DNA from: Varroa destructor
Taxonomy: Eukaryota > Arthropoda > Arachnida > Mesostigmata > Varroidae
Direction of reading: 5' to 3'
Assembly: GCF_002443255.2 (NCBI RefSeq)
Contig: NW_019211459.1
Coordinates: 25,191,388-25,255,387 of the forward strand
DNA: 64,000 bases
Shown here: positions 33,655-46,692 of the stretch, piece by piece
Layout: every line of letters begins with the position of its first letter
Position numbering within the stretch: the first letter of the stretch is position 1
Translations under genes and position numbers: made by a program
The notes under the pieces: generated by a model
Database searches by the model: none
Told to the model about the DNA's origin: nothing
Seen by the model: only the letters and a program-made list of their open reading frames with translations

Positions 33655-36600
33655 TGTGTTCCAATGTATATGTATGTGTCTACCTTCTGCCCTATTCGTA
33701 ACGAGGTCCTAGTTACCCTCAAGCCGTTCGAGTAGTACTGCTCCTACAAGATCCGTTTAGTAACTAGCATTGGTCCCGCTGTTGTTGGCTGCCGAGAGGA
33801 GGAGATCGAATTTCTTGTGCTACCGCGGACTCCGATGTCAGGAAGGTCGATTCAGCTTAATTTCCTGATTGAGAGAAGAAAAAGGATGCGGTAAAGTGAC
33901 AAAGAGACAGATAGGGCGGAAAAGGGCCAAGGCAGGAAAAGGGCCAATGCAGCGCATGAAAGTGCCCCAAAACGAACTTATTGGCTGCGGTGGTAGTGGG
34001 GATAGTCACGGCGGGACGGTCTCGAGGAGATGTTTGTTGGGACGTCGATCTGATGGGTATCGGCCGTAGGGTCGACATTTCCCACAAGCGGGAGTCAGTT
34101 GTCTGACCCCAACAAACGATCCTTGAGGAACGAACTGACAGAAAAAGATCCAGTTGCCAGTTTCTCCTTAGTACAGAGCAGTTCTAAGCAATACTGCCAG
34201 CGCTATTTCCTTAAACATATCGAGGGATAGAATGAAGTACGGACAGATGAGGACTGGCAGAGAAAGCGTCTGCTTATAGCGGTTAGGCCCCCGGCTTTGG
34301 TTCCCGACTAACCACAGAAGTACACCTTTGTATGCAGAAAAGACGACACGACTTCACTAGCCAGCGAGCGAGCCTCTCCTACCAATACAGCTATCGCTGG
34401 ACCCAGCTGCCTAGACAGTCAGGCGGCTGTGTTATCTATCGTAGTCAGTTTAGCATCGGGTCGCGGCGTAGACGTCACTTTGTTGTTAGCTCTACATCCT
34501 CAGTCTCAGTGCCCGAGGAGAAGCTCCTTTTAGCCCCAGCTAGTGTTCGCTATTCGACACCCATTATTGGCGGCACTCGCTGGCAAATCCAAGCTAATCC
34601 ATAGCGCTTTATTTAGTTTCGGCGACTTAATAACGATGATATAGGGAAATAAAAGACTAGTGCCGAGAACTAAGTATTTGCCTAGAGCTAGTGGTACTGA
34701 ATCTATACGATTTCCGTACATGGGCAAATGGCATTATCCGTGACGTATCGAAAAATGTTTGGGTAGGCGAAGCTATGTAGTCAATGATTGTTGGTATATT
34801 AACTAAGTAGTAATTATGTCTCATTGTTGCATGTCGGATGAGTCCTACCTGATTGAAATTATCTCAGATCATGCATTATATTATTTAATATAAAGAAATA
34901 ATTTATCGACTTTTTAGATTATTTTGTTGTATAAGCCATGTTTTATGAATGTATCATGAACTGTGTCTTTTTATGTACTGTAATGCTTTAGTTGGAATTA
35001 TTCGTTTGCCCATCGGGTATCGGAAGCTGAAACTCTACTTCTGAGAACATTTCAGAGACAATACCGAACAGGTTGGTCAGTATATCCCTCTAGCGGAAAA
35101 ATAATACGCATTCCTCCATCCAAATGCAAGTCTCATTTTTCGCTTTTTCTAGAAGAAAAATATATTAAACACTATTTTTTCAACAATTCAAACAGATCTG
35201 CCATCAGACAAGTGACATATATGGCTCATGTTAATGACCTTCACCTTTATAAGACTTGGCAAACAAGGGTGAGGCATATAGCGCTACTGTCGACCGTAGC
35301 GGAAGACTGCGCTCCTTGTACCGTGACTAGTCGCACCTTATTAGTCAAAAACCGATCGCTGGTAATAAACATACGTTGTCCTGTTATTTCTAACAGGGCT
35401 GTAAATCGATCATGAGCTCTCTTACAAAAGTGTATGTATATAAATAGTTTTTTATTAGATACATCCCGTATATTCGATATAGCGAACCTATAATAGACGT
35501 CCTCAAGGCTATTAGCGATCAAACGAATGCCTATTGCTTTTGAGGAGATAGCACCCCATCGGCGGTGCGAACATCACCGATCAACAAACCTTATTCATCC
35601 AAATCCATATGCTATTCAGATCATCCATACTGAATTCAGTTGTGAACCAGCTGTACATGGAAAACATTTGGGTTACACATATTTACACCCCATAACTAAA
35701 CTCCTGACCTTCATTACACGTGTAATTTTTATATTAAACCAATATCTTGACTAAATATTTTAGTACGTTTACGTATTTCGGAGACAGCTAAATATAGTAG
35801 CGTCTATAATAGGATACCTAGTAAGTACTCGCATATCAGAGTCGGATTGCCATACGACCGTTTCGCCCCACAAGCTTGGCTGGAAATTCAAAAGGCAGGA
35901 AATCCAAACGAACAACCGTTACCTTATGCAATGCGTCAGGAAGGTCATTGTACCTAATAGACAGCGTACGTCTTCAAACGTTTCCCAACTAGAAAACTAC
36001 TGCGAAAAACAGGCCCACATGTTTCGTTGCAATATCATTCAAAAATACTAATGTTCTTTATTGATTATTACGGTTATTATTATATATTGGCTATCCGAAT
36101 ATCGTACTAGTCGACCTGAAGTATTTTTTTCATTATATAAGCATCGTAAATGTATCTATGTTAGGATTGTAACCATAAACTATAAGAATAACATAAGAAA
36201 ACATTATTTTTTAATAATGTTGTCGAAGAGTTCGCCTCTTTTCGAAAGATCTAACTCTTTAGTTTTCGTTCCCGTTTTGCGACATCCGCTAACGTTAACA
36301 AACCTAAAACATTGCCGCGCTTAAAAATTTCTCTCGAAAATGGCCTCACGTATAGATAAATACGTAGAAAAATGAGACAAGGTGATAACGACAGTGGTCG
36401 CTTACACGCGAGACGATATCTAATCATTCTCAACGGTACGCAATCTTGAAGCACAGCAAGCAAATAGTCCGTCGTAGGCGATTTGCCTATAAAATGAGGT
36501 ATTCATTTCGCGTCCCCTACGTTACCCACCAACAGGTACTAGACGTACATAGCCAGGTCAGCCAGCACTGCCTGCGTCCATCAGGGGGATCACACCAGAA

Positions 36601-36830
36601 GGCGTCGGCGGCTGGGATCTGACACCCCTACAACACACGGCATCGCTATAGTGGGGTTAGTAATCGTTGCAACTGTTGGGGGACCTGTGCGACAAGGATC
36701 GATGTTTACCGTGGCTATTAGGTGCTCTATTCTAGCGGCCACGCGAGGTGTAAAGGGCTGACGAACGATGAACGAGTAAGCAAAACATCGTCGCAAGTTA
36801 GCGAAAATCATGAACGGATCCCTTATCCAG
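33655..36830. other. No firm gene
   Basis: GC-rich 33.8-34.6 kb holds several 60-90 codon frames on both strands with no signals. 34.7-36.5 kb is AT-rich. A donor-like CTA|GTAAGTACT lies at 35821. The minus-strand frame 36590-36835 is open for 81 codons and reads plausibly but lacks a good start or splice pair. Confidence 0.4.
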
Positions 36831-37031
36831 GTCACTGGTGTTAGCGGACCATGTTTATCGGCCGTACGCTATAACCGAATTAAGATCGCTAAAGTTTATG
36901 CAGTCTCAGACCGAACTAGGGTGGCAAATCGACGTACCCTATCCGAAAAGATATATACGAATGGGTGACGGACTATGGGTTGAAGAAACGTTGCCGGTAT
37001 TCATAGGCGAAGCAGAAGTAGCAATAACTGG
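36831..37031 (+). CDS. Candidate symmetric internal exon, phase 2 to 2
   Basis: The acceptor CCCTTATCCAG ends at 36830 and the donor ACTGG|GTAAGA starts at 37032. The 201-base span is fully open as 1 + 66x3 + 2 bases, so it enters and leaves in phase 2 and could be skipped without a frameshift. The reading is balanced, with acidic, aromatic and aliphatic residues (LADHVYRPYAITELRSL early, PYPKRYIRMGDGLWVEETL later), and is one of the most protein-like stretches in the window. Codons end in A or T more often than in the 7466 exon. No domain recognised. Confidence 0.4.
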
Positions 37032-40000
37032 GTAAGATGCAAAGGTAACTGGGTCAGGAAAGCGCGAGTCTACGAAAGTTGCTGAGCCAGTTGTTTTGCT
37101 CCGCCTGATCGATGCGTACAGGCTGTTTGACGACCTAGTTAGGAGCGTTTACAGGAGACGACGCTGTGCAAGGGATATTTGATGCCGAGCAAAATTATTG
37201 GCCTTCACTACTTTTCAATGTTTTGACCTACAGGTAAACGTTATTAGTCCGGTGCCAGTAATGTTTTGCGCATCAAACCTAAATTTGGTAGTTGTTTTTG
37301 CGCTTTCAATTTGTCAAGAAGATCAGTCGTTAGTAGTTTTCTGCCACCAAAATGCACCCTTGTAATAACTAACCTCCTCTTTCCAAGTCAACATTTTCGA
37401 AATGGGGTGCATATTGTTGCCCCTTGAGTTTCTCACGAGTCATTATTCAATACGACACCCCAGTATTCGCAACGCTTTTCATAATGCTATAATCAATAAT
37501 CTGATCATAAGTGAAACTACAAAGAACCCCTCACGCTTATCCTGGCCTTCCCCTTTCTCGTGTGTGCATCTATACATGATGAAATAATTTGCTGCTATCT
37601 TTTCAGAGCTTTTTTTTTCTTCAACTCCCTCTTCAGCGGAACAAATCCCTTTAAAGTCATCTTTCATGAGAATGGTACATTTACATAAGCGAAAACTATT
37701 GTTTGTGCCATTAACTTTGCCTTTCTTCGACAGATCCCTGTTTCACTATATCTACGAACCCCTATCTTTATCATTTCGTCAAAATACTTGAAAACAATTA
37801 CTCTGATACAGTCCCGCATCGTGATTCCGTTACTTCGTTTGGGAGAATAGAACCTGATGGAATACTATTCTAACATATACAATGTCCATGCGTAACAGTA
37901 GTTTTGCTATACTTATTAATAAATGTCGCTCATTTGCCTTCTAGCTCAGATGCTGCAGAGGCCGAACTATGGAAGGGGCTTTCGTTAGAAAACGACGAGA
38001 ATTTCCATGTTTTTAAAATCGAACCGGCGACAGTGGCAGAATCTTATTTGCACAGAGCGCACTTCACACAGTGTAGGAAGTAAACGCTCGTATCATTTCA
38101 CGTGTGGGATCCGGGCTCTGAACGGTAATGACATCTGCTGAATTTCAGAAGCCTCCGCTTTTCAAATACCGGCTTTTTACAGTTACCAGGCGACGGCGTT
38201 GATGCCTAACAATGTCGACTTTTCAAAGTAGCGACGTGCCGAAGGACGACCAGCTTCGTCGTGGAATGAGGTTCTGCACGTATCGTTTCCTAGTCTCGTG
38301 TGTTTTGTACGACTGCATAATGAAAATAATAATAATCATCCTGCATGATAATATAGAAGCAGTGATAAAGTGATGTTAGATACAATTCGGGGCATACAGT
38401 TACTGGTAGAATGAACGCGCCGTATCTTTGCGTAAATTGCACTCTTGTGAATGAATGACTAAGCAAAACTCAAACATGTAAAAAGGAGGACCTTAATGAA
38501 TTACGCACTGGATAATTGAAATAAGTGATCAATCACCTGGAAGCCCACCGCGGACGCTAGTTTAACAAGTGTCGTTGCTATGGCATTAGATCTCTTTGTT
38601 TTAATGAGCTCTAGATTTTAAGCAGATCCACCGAGCCAGCCTATGTTACAGTTGGATTGTGCCAACAACTCTAAGGCGTCAGCAGTGTGGCCGGTATGGA
38701 TGCGTTTCCATGGTAACCATCAATCTCGTCCATAGCTGACCTAAACTGCAGTCTTAGAAAATGATTAACATGGCACATCGGCACTATGCCGTTCAATGGA
38801 CGTACTGGACAAAAAACCCAGACAAGCCTATTAAGGCCCACCTGGAGTCATGCCCACAAAAACTTAGCTATTAAACGTAACCAAATAGCAATACGGTAAA
38901 ACAACCTTGTACAATCTTCTAAAAATATGACGCGTAGATATTGATGAAATTGTGGCAATACGCGAGTTCGAGAGAAAAAAAAACCGCAAGAAACCGGACT
39001 GTACATGATGGCATTGTACGGTTGGTGTTCAGCTAGGAGCCACGAACTGTTTTGTTCTTCCTAACGATCAATGTTATCCTAGTAGTATTACTATTTCTGG
39101 AATTGCAATTACTAGAATGCTTGTATATTACTAAATTCGTTGAATGTACATTGTGCAAAGTACATTATATAAACATAGCACAAATATTCGTGCCTGAACG
39201 TTTAGCAAGTCCTGCCAACGATATATACATATATATATAATTAGCAAGGCATCGCATAGTAAACTAGCCTGCTAATCAGCAACGTTCGACAATGGCTCCG
39301 CCTGATAGATCCGACCTGTACAGCTTCATCAATGGCTATGTCTACAAGGTGCTACTAGTGTACATAATAGATTCTCTAATGTTAGCTTGATGTCAACGTC
39401 ATCGGCAATGACAATGTTTAAGTTGAACCACTCATTAGCGGTCTCATAGACTGAAGGCATAGTTTCGACATACGAATCGACGCCCTTCCAACGCCGTAAT
39501 TGTTGAACTTCAGCGAAAGATATGTTTCATGCCGTGTTTATTATGGCCGAGCTTAAGTTCGAATATATGAAGAGCTGTCACGGCGAGCTGAATCCGGCTA
39601 GCTGTAGGCTAGCTCAGGACACATACCAGATCCCTGGCATAAAAAAACAGTCGTAATAGTCAAAATTACTCTAGATCTGTTGATAAGCGACCTCTTTGTG
39701 AAAATAGCCTTCTTAATGATGCATCTATTTGCTAAAATCCTTTTCTACAACATTCATTTACGCCCTCTGGAAGCTAAACACGACGAACGGTTAGAAACCG
39801 CAGGGTGAAATAGAAAACTGTATAATGTGGTTATAATTCTGAACGTACTTGTTACGTATGATGAATCACGGTACAAAATAAGTTAAGGACACCGCTTAGT
39901 ATCGATAACGTCAACACGGCATCGCGAATTCGAGCATATCCTTTAAGATTTTACCTATATCAAATATAAGCATTAAGCTAAACGGAATACACTTTTTCTT

Positions 40001-43000
40001 ATTGGATCATTATACGGGATAGAACAAAAATTTCGCTGTTTTTTCTTGCAATTGTTAGCAACGACGCGAATGCTAATGGTACATTGTAGCTAAACAGTTG
40101 ATCATCTGATCCATTGAGCTACAACATCCTTAGGCAAGGGCCCTTAAATAAGGCCAGAATGAACAATTCGTTTTAGTAGAAGCTAGCTTAAAACCAAACG
40201 GTCTGCTGGAAGAGGACCGAATAGGCGGATTTATACGTCACGCTTACCGAAGCTTATATTGCTTTTGGTTACTGCTCGATACACATAATGTCAACCTCCA
40301 ACGTGTGCAAACCATGCCATTTGAAACGAATCGCAAGGAAGCTAAGATACGGTAAAACAATCCCGCATAGTTGCTATAAGATAACCCTATAACTGTCGTT
40401 AAATTCTTCTATTGTTTTTACCTTACTTTTTTATTTAAGGAACGAGTCACAGAAGGCATTGGTCTTAAACCGTTTCACTAGTCTAATTTACGAAGGCAAG
40501 AAAGATCTACGCAGAACTATAGCTACTTGCCACTTCATAGCCACCTTCACAATCGTCGTACCTCGTCGGAATTAGCCGGTGGCAAGACAAACCGGGCTGC
40601 AGCACCACAAAACATTGTTACCATTTCATCTATTTCCCACCGTCGCACGGACCCCTTCTATACGGATGAGGTGCCGTCTAAAGGCTTTTTTTTTGCATTT
40701 GTTTTACTATCTTCCATAGAACATAAATGTCTTCTTCTTCTTCTAAGTTAAAATACTTAGCGATGACTGCATTTACTGAAAATAGCCCGTAAAAACCTTC
40801 AGAAGTTTTTGGAGATAGGAGTTTGTTTTAAATAATGGAACACTCTACAGCTTATACGATTCCTATGACTATGTACCGCAATCACGAATTGTATATTTTT
40901 CTATATTGGCACTGCTGTCAAGTAGTTGTATTAGGTTGTTTGATACAAAAGCAGAAATTCACATTATGCTGCGACGTTTATTTCGGAAGGCTAACAGCAC
41001 GGGATATAAAAATTAAACTGAATCTTCTTTTAAGTGATTGGCCTTCTTCGTGGACAGTTTTCGACTTTGTCCGCAAGGTCTATTGCCGGATTTCTGGATC
41101 AGAACATGTGAGAACGGGCGAACTTGAATAAATTGATTTTTTATTTAGGTTTCTTCGGAAGAAAACTGGAGAAGACTGCAGAAAATAGAATAAACATGTA
41201 ACATCCGAACGCCGCCTGCCTTCATAATTTTGCTCCTACACCTAATAACGAAGGTCACAAAAAACCGCCCCATTTGTCTCCAATCTATCTTTATTTACCT
41301 GTGTCAAAATGATATTTTAAACAGCCGTTTCAAACTTCACAGGCGCTATCTGAAGGAGTTTGATATCAGTATGTCCATTGATAAATAAAGAAACGTTAAC
41401 TACATCTCTGAAGGCAAATCCACACAAAAGATTACCGATAGAAATCTGGCTACGGTTAGGCTAACGCATATTCCGCAGGCCAAAAGAGTCATGGCGACTA
41501 ACTTTCAAACGTAATATTTTTCGGAACCCTCTGTGTCGTTTTATCACACAAAATAGGACCACTGTCAACAAAACATTACAAGTAGGCCAAAGAAAACTGT
41601 TTTTACTATCTTTTGGGATAAACATTTAATCACCTAAAACATATGCTTACGCACACTCTCTCCATCTAAATAACTAGTAATATCCGATTCGTTGGAGCCC
41701 CACTAGTACATATCAGAATTCAATTGAAAAATCTTGATTACTTTTTGCAGTCAAAATGGTTACATCAGTATTGCTTTGGTTAAGCGACTTTATAACTTCT
41801 CTACCGTTACCCGAAGGGACCAGTCGAACTTTTTTTTTAATGTTGGTGCTAAAATATTTACATGATATTTACAAGATGTACCCGCTTTGCGGACCTACGT
41901 TTCCGCATTACCAGGCGCCATAGCGTCCTTGAAGGACGTAGGCTTGATCGTGATGGTGACAATGATGGCGTCGCCGTTAGCGATGCTGTCACTGCTGGTT
42001 GCCAGTTTTGTTGTACATCATCGGACCAATTAGTTATGGCGACAAAATCATCATCGGTGTCTTAGTATAAGTATGCCAGGAGCCGGCAGATGCTCCTGGC
42101 TGATCCCCAATTTCTCTTCGTCGCCATGACGCATTCTATACTCATGCAGACGACTGCTGAGTGCTACATGTATGCTCTCACATACCTTGGACGATCCCCT
42201 TAAACCTCCCAGCCTTCCGGCCCCTCTAGGATTTCCTTTCTTTCACCATAGGGTCTCTGTGGCTTTCCGCCGCAACGTAGAGAACCTAAAGCCAGACCCA
42301 GTACGCAGACGGATAACGCTTACTGCAGTGATTAACACTGGGAGAAGACGCAGTACATGAGACCTGGAATCGTAGCCAGACGGCGAGAGGGAAAATCGGC
42401 TGCGTTCGTCGTATCATGTGCTATTGTAAAGGCAACGGTAGCCACTGTCAGTGATATCATTCCTGCTGCCTCCTTTACGCTGTGTATCTAGCCCCCGCCT
42501 TTTATCATCTCGACACCAGCATCATCCTTGAAGTCATGGCCTTCGCCGTCTAGCCTCTGGAAATAACTCTGATGGACGAGCTCTTGTTTAAGCTCCGCCG
42601 CGCAACTGTCTTCGACTCTTTGATGGCCGCCGCAGACGTGCTATGATGAATGAGCGGTTGGTCGCTTGGCTTCGTCGGACCTTAGGCTTTCGCAAGTTGA
42701 AATCACGGCAACGCGGGAAAGCGCCGGAGTGTTTTCACCTCGTGGTATAGATCGATTGAGAGGACTTGTGAGCCTTACCGTTCGATGCGCTTATTTATGC
42801 CATGATCCTTCTACGGCAATTGGTCTGTAATCGTCACCTCGTTTGCTGGCTATCTTTAGCTACTCTTGCTGCTTCCTTCAATCCGTCGACAGCTCCTACT
42901 GCCGAAACTACTGTTTTGTCTTTTGGTGGACTGCGACTACCAAAATTCACAGCACCAACAAGAGAGTGCCCAGAGAGGAAAAAATAGATATATAGCGGGA

Positions 43001-44983
43001 AAACGAAAGCGTCCATAAAGGCCAAGAAGAAAACAAGCATAGAACGCTGCCGGACAGAAGGAAAAAATTGGTACAGAAACACGTAACAAATAAGAAGTAG
43101 AAGATAAGTAAGAAGTAGCGAAGGACACGTATGGCATAGGCAGATAAATGCGACCTTACAATGAGAATAGCGAAAAAGGCAAGGCCAGCGTTGCTTCAGT
43201 TCTCACTAACAAAGCGTTTAAGCTTCAAAGTACTTTCCGATGACCCCTGCTGGAGGTACAAGGTGAACCTCTGGCTTCAGGTGATAGGCAGTGATACATA
43301 TTTTCCGAATACAGTTGACCAAGTCACATTGCGTTTGGAGCGATATAACACCTTATTCAATAAAAGGCCTTGAAGACAATCAGACGATGTACACTTGAGG
43401 TCGCAAAGGAGCCTATAACTATAGAGAGCAAATTACCATAGATGGTATAGTTGGTTTTATCTCTAAATGCCCGCTGCAGTTATCCGCTTCACGCAGTGTC
43501 TAGATCTGTTTCAATGTACCTAGATTTACATAATACCTAAATATGCCTACTCACTTTTTAAAATAAAAAAAAAAACATCAGCGATTTACATAACAATCGG
43601 CATCAAAAAATACCTTGACCACAACGGTTGTTTCATTTGTTATTCTATCATATATGATGTAAACAGATTATTGTACGGTCGAAAAATTCTCACATTTGCG
43701 AGGTTTCACAGTTCCGTGCACTATTGGCCATCGATGTACAGATTTGATTTTACACTCAACCATCGCGCGTGACTCTTGCAACACAAATACATTGTACCAT
43801 ATGCGCTCATTAAGAAATGGCAAGATGGGGTATGTCCCTCTTCTATCCTGGTAAGACCGGTCCTAAAGTAATTTTTCTGATTCGTGTTACTTCCAATTCG
43901 TTTTTATTAGGTATTCGTCATTCGTTATTGTTTGCAATAGCATTTGGTGGGGGGGGGGGACTCGATGAAGCTAATGTTACGTACGGGTGAGTTTACCCCT
44001 TACAACGTGAATGTTCCAGGAAGCTATCTCGACAAGCTTGCGAGGTAAGAATGACCAAGAGGCTGATTGGGACTTTGCTCTCTTAGGTAATATTTTCCCT
44101 TTGTCCGAAAATCCGATGCACTCTTCCATCGTCATCATACCCAGATTACGAGGCCGGCGGCCGTCTCCGTAGATATCTTGAAGGTTCAAGAAGCTCATTG
44201 GTCATTCGTACTGTCCTCCAACGCAGCGCCCTCCGCTACAAGAGAGATCTTTGTTCATTAAGACAAGGATATATATAAGTGGAACACATGGGATTCACAC
44301 ACTAAAAACAAATCATTGAGTTACCTGTGTGCACTGAATTTTAGAACCAATATGGATTAATATTGTTTATTTAAATTATTTTACTTTTGACTATTAACTT
44401 TTTGGCTGATAAAGCTAGGGGTCGCTAGATCGAATTTCGTCAACCACCTACATTATACGATTAAATAAAAAAAAAAAACATACGCGTGTGGCATTATGAA
44501 AATCATATTAACTATAGAAACAAGTAAGGAAAATAATGGACCTTTGACCAGCTAGCAGTTGTATAACAACTATTAAAAACAGGCTTATCTGTAAGATGCC
44601 ATTGAAGTAGAAAATCATGTAACTGGAAATACCTATACACCATGCCGTATTACTCCGTGCCACTTCATATATGTCTTCAGGGGTTATAAAGCTGTGCGTC
44701 AAACTATACAACTTGTCCGTATTAGAGTGATATTCACTATATATGGTCTTGTAAATTAATCGAAAAAGGGCTCAAGGTCACACTTAATACTATGATAGTG
44801 CTGTTGAGCAGGTTCAAGGGCAGACGTCTGCTTATTATTTTGTATCGACAAGTTTTTCTTTTTATCTCAAAGGTTTCCCCCAAATGTTTACCGAATTAGT
44901 ACACCATTATATTATTACTGCTAGCAGGTTAGTCACAATTCGTCATATTGCATTGATGCTTTCACGATGAATTTTTGTTCCAG
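37032..44983. other. Long gene-free stretch
   Basis: Mostly AT-rich with no supported exon over about 8 kb. Scattered frames of 60-98 codons (40527, 40835, 41862, 42172, 42802) lack signals. The GC-rich patch at 41.9-43.2 kb is open on both strands. A G11 run lies at 43949-43959. This could be a large intron. Confidence 0.45.
43949..43959. repeat. G11 homopolymer
   Basis: Eleven uninterrupted G after CATTTGGT. Confidence 0.9.
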
Positions 44984-45231
44984 GCAGGTTCGTCTGCTTC
45001 CTGTCGTCACCGGCAAGATTTTACTGCGATGTGGAAAGGCTTTCTGAGTTCTCCAGCCAATACAGCTCCGATGCTCATAGTTACCCCCTCGTTGTTTCCC
45101 CTCCTTCCCAGCCCATTTCCGCTGTCCCCTCCTCCACCACGTTGCAACACCCGTCAGACGCCTTTGGCCAATACATTACCTCTATGGCCCAGCAACAACC
45201 TGAAACAGTGCCAGTCGTATCGAAGAAGGAG
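44984..45231 (+). CDS. Candidate internal exon, phase 1 to 0
   Basis: The acceptor GAATTTTTGTTCCAG ends at 44983. The frame entered in phase 1 stays open for 248 bases to a possible donor AAGGAG|GTAGTC at 45232, and on to 45312 if that is not used. It encodes about 82 residues. RFYCDVERLSEFSSQYSS comes first, then a Ser/Pro/Gln-rich low-complexity part (PPSQPISAVPSSTT) and MAQQQPETVPVVSKKE. Codons favour C endings. The look is of a disordered Ser/Pro region of a regulatory protein, but no domain is recognised and the donor is only fair. Confidence 0.37.
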
Positions 45232-45981
45232 GTAGTCGTAGGGACGGCTCAAACAATTGCAATAGAAGTAACAGCACATTTTTCACGTGTTGGGCCGGCA
45301 AGCCTTCTCTAGTCACCGGATTCAACCGCCACTATCCAGTCCCCTAACTTCAGTTTCACCCTGCCACGGGGGACCATTTAGTAATAAAGTAGATATAGGC
45401 ACCAGGAACGTCATACGAACAAACAGCGACGAACGCATGAGCGGTTATAGGAACCAGATGTCTAAGGTTTAAGGCTAGCCGACGTAGAGGGATTGGAAAC
45501 GAGAGATGCATGAGCGTCATGATAGGGGAAAAGGAAGTGGATTTTGAGGGGGTATCAAGGGGGTTGTTTCGATTGTCCAGTTTTGCCTTCTTATAATACT
45601 ATCCAAAATCGCCTCAGACACATAAACATCTGCGGCACAGTGACATGATGCACAGTGGTAGTGTCGAACCAACCATATTACGAAACCGCAAATCTGTACG
45701 CTGACGGAGCACTACAATTCAGCGAACGTTTACTGGCTACTGTCGGAAACTAGCTAAACGGCCGTAGATTTACTAGAGGATCAGCGATAGCGAAAAGCAG
45801 ATTAACGCGTCGCAGGGCGTAGCTCACATAATTCAGGCATGATTAGTCAGTCAGTAGATTGTATGAGGGACTGGACGACGGGACTTTTGGAAAACCGGCG
45901 ACACGCTGGTTTCAAGATTGAGACGCTTCGAGGAAATAAAGGCAAAACGAAAGAAATGAAGACAGAAAAAAAGACACGTTT
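45232..45981. other. No gene recognised
   Basis: Short frames only (for example 45839-46129) without splice or start support. Confidence 0.4.
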
Positions 45982-46692
45982 TTGTTTCGGCACTTGGGCA
46001 TCGGGCCGTCGACGACACAGTTGCCCTCTTTTCCCATGGCTATTGTGGCCCTGCTGCCTTGCAGCTTCTTCTGTACATTGTCTACTCTTGTTTTTTCTTT
46101 TTGCTTTCTGTTTCCCACGCTCCGCTTAGAAGACGACTACATCTGGAACTGTAGAGGCTTCTGCCTGTTTTCCGCTGCTACTGCGTCCAAAACAGTCAGC
46201 AACGAGAAATTGGCGGAGTCAGTTTTACTTTCTGGCCAGCGCTCATTCGCCTCAACTACTGCTATTATTTTACTGCTACATCACTGTTTGTTGTTTAGGC
46301 ATTATCGTTTTTTGGCCATCCGAGGAAATCTTCCTTGCAGCGTTCCTCTGTATTACACTAAAACGACAACAGGAACGAGACTTCAGGACAATGGAGGTCG
46401 ACTTGGACGTCCCGCCTTGCCTCGCTGCCAGCTGCTGGATTTAACCGCTGATTGTCCCACTCTTTGTCTGTCTCACTTGCTTGCCATCTTCTTATTCTCT
46501 GCTTGGTTATGGCTAATATCACTAAAGGGACTGCCGCCTCTAGCTACTGCCAGCAAACGGATGGACGTAGCGAGTTATTGCTTAATGGCTGCAAGCTACT
46601 ATTACTATAGCACGACGCTGGAGACGGCAAAAATTATTATGGTCCTACCACTACTGGGTTTCTTCAGTTCGGCCTCGCAGTTTGAGATGTAG
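45982..46692 (+). CDS. Longest open frame; possible intronless membrane protein
   Basis: This is the longest stop-free ORF in the window, 236 codons, or 218 from the first ATG at 46036, ending at TAG 46690-46692. The N-terminus (MAIVALLPCSFFCTLS) is strongly hydrophobic. Further hydrophobic stretches occur near residues 86-97, 155-173 and 200-210, so about four membrane segments are possible. A hydrophilic LEDDYIWN stretch follows the first. The start context is fair only (C at -3, G at +4). The strand is pyrimidine-rich, which raises Leu, Ser and Phe and can mimic membrane segments, so a chance frame remains quite possible. No poly(A) signal is seen close by. Family unknown. Confidence 0.28.
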   Translation: MFRHLGIGPSTTQLPSFPMAIVALLPCSFFCTLSTLVFSFCFLFPTLRLEDDYIWNCRGFCLFSAATASKTVSNEKLAESVLLSGQRSFASTTAIILLLHHCLLFRHYRFLAIRGNLPCSVPLYYTKTTTGTRLQDNGGRLGRPALPRCQLLDLTADCPTLCLSHLLAIFLFSAWLWLISLKGLPPLATASKRMDVASYCLMAASYYYYSTTLETAKIIMVLPLLGFFSSASQFEM

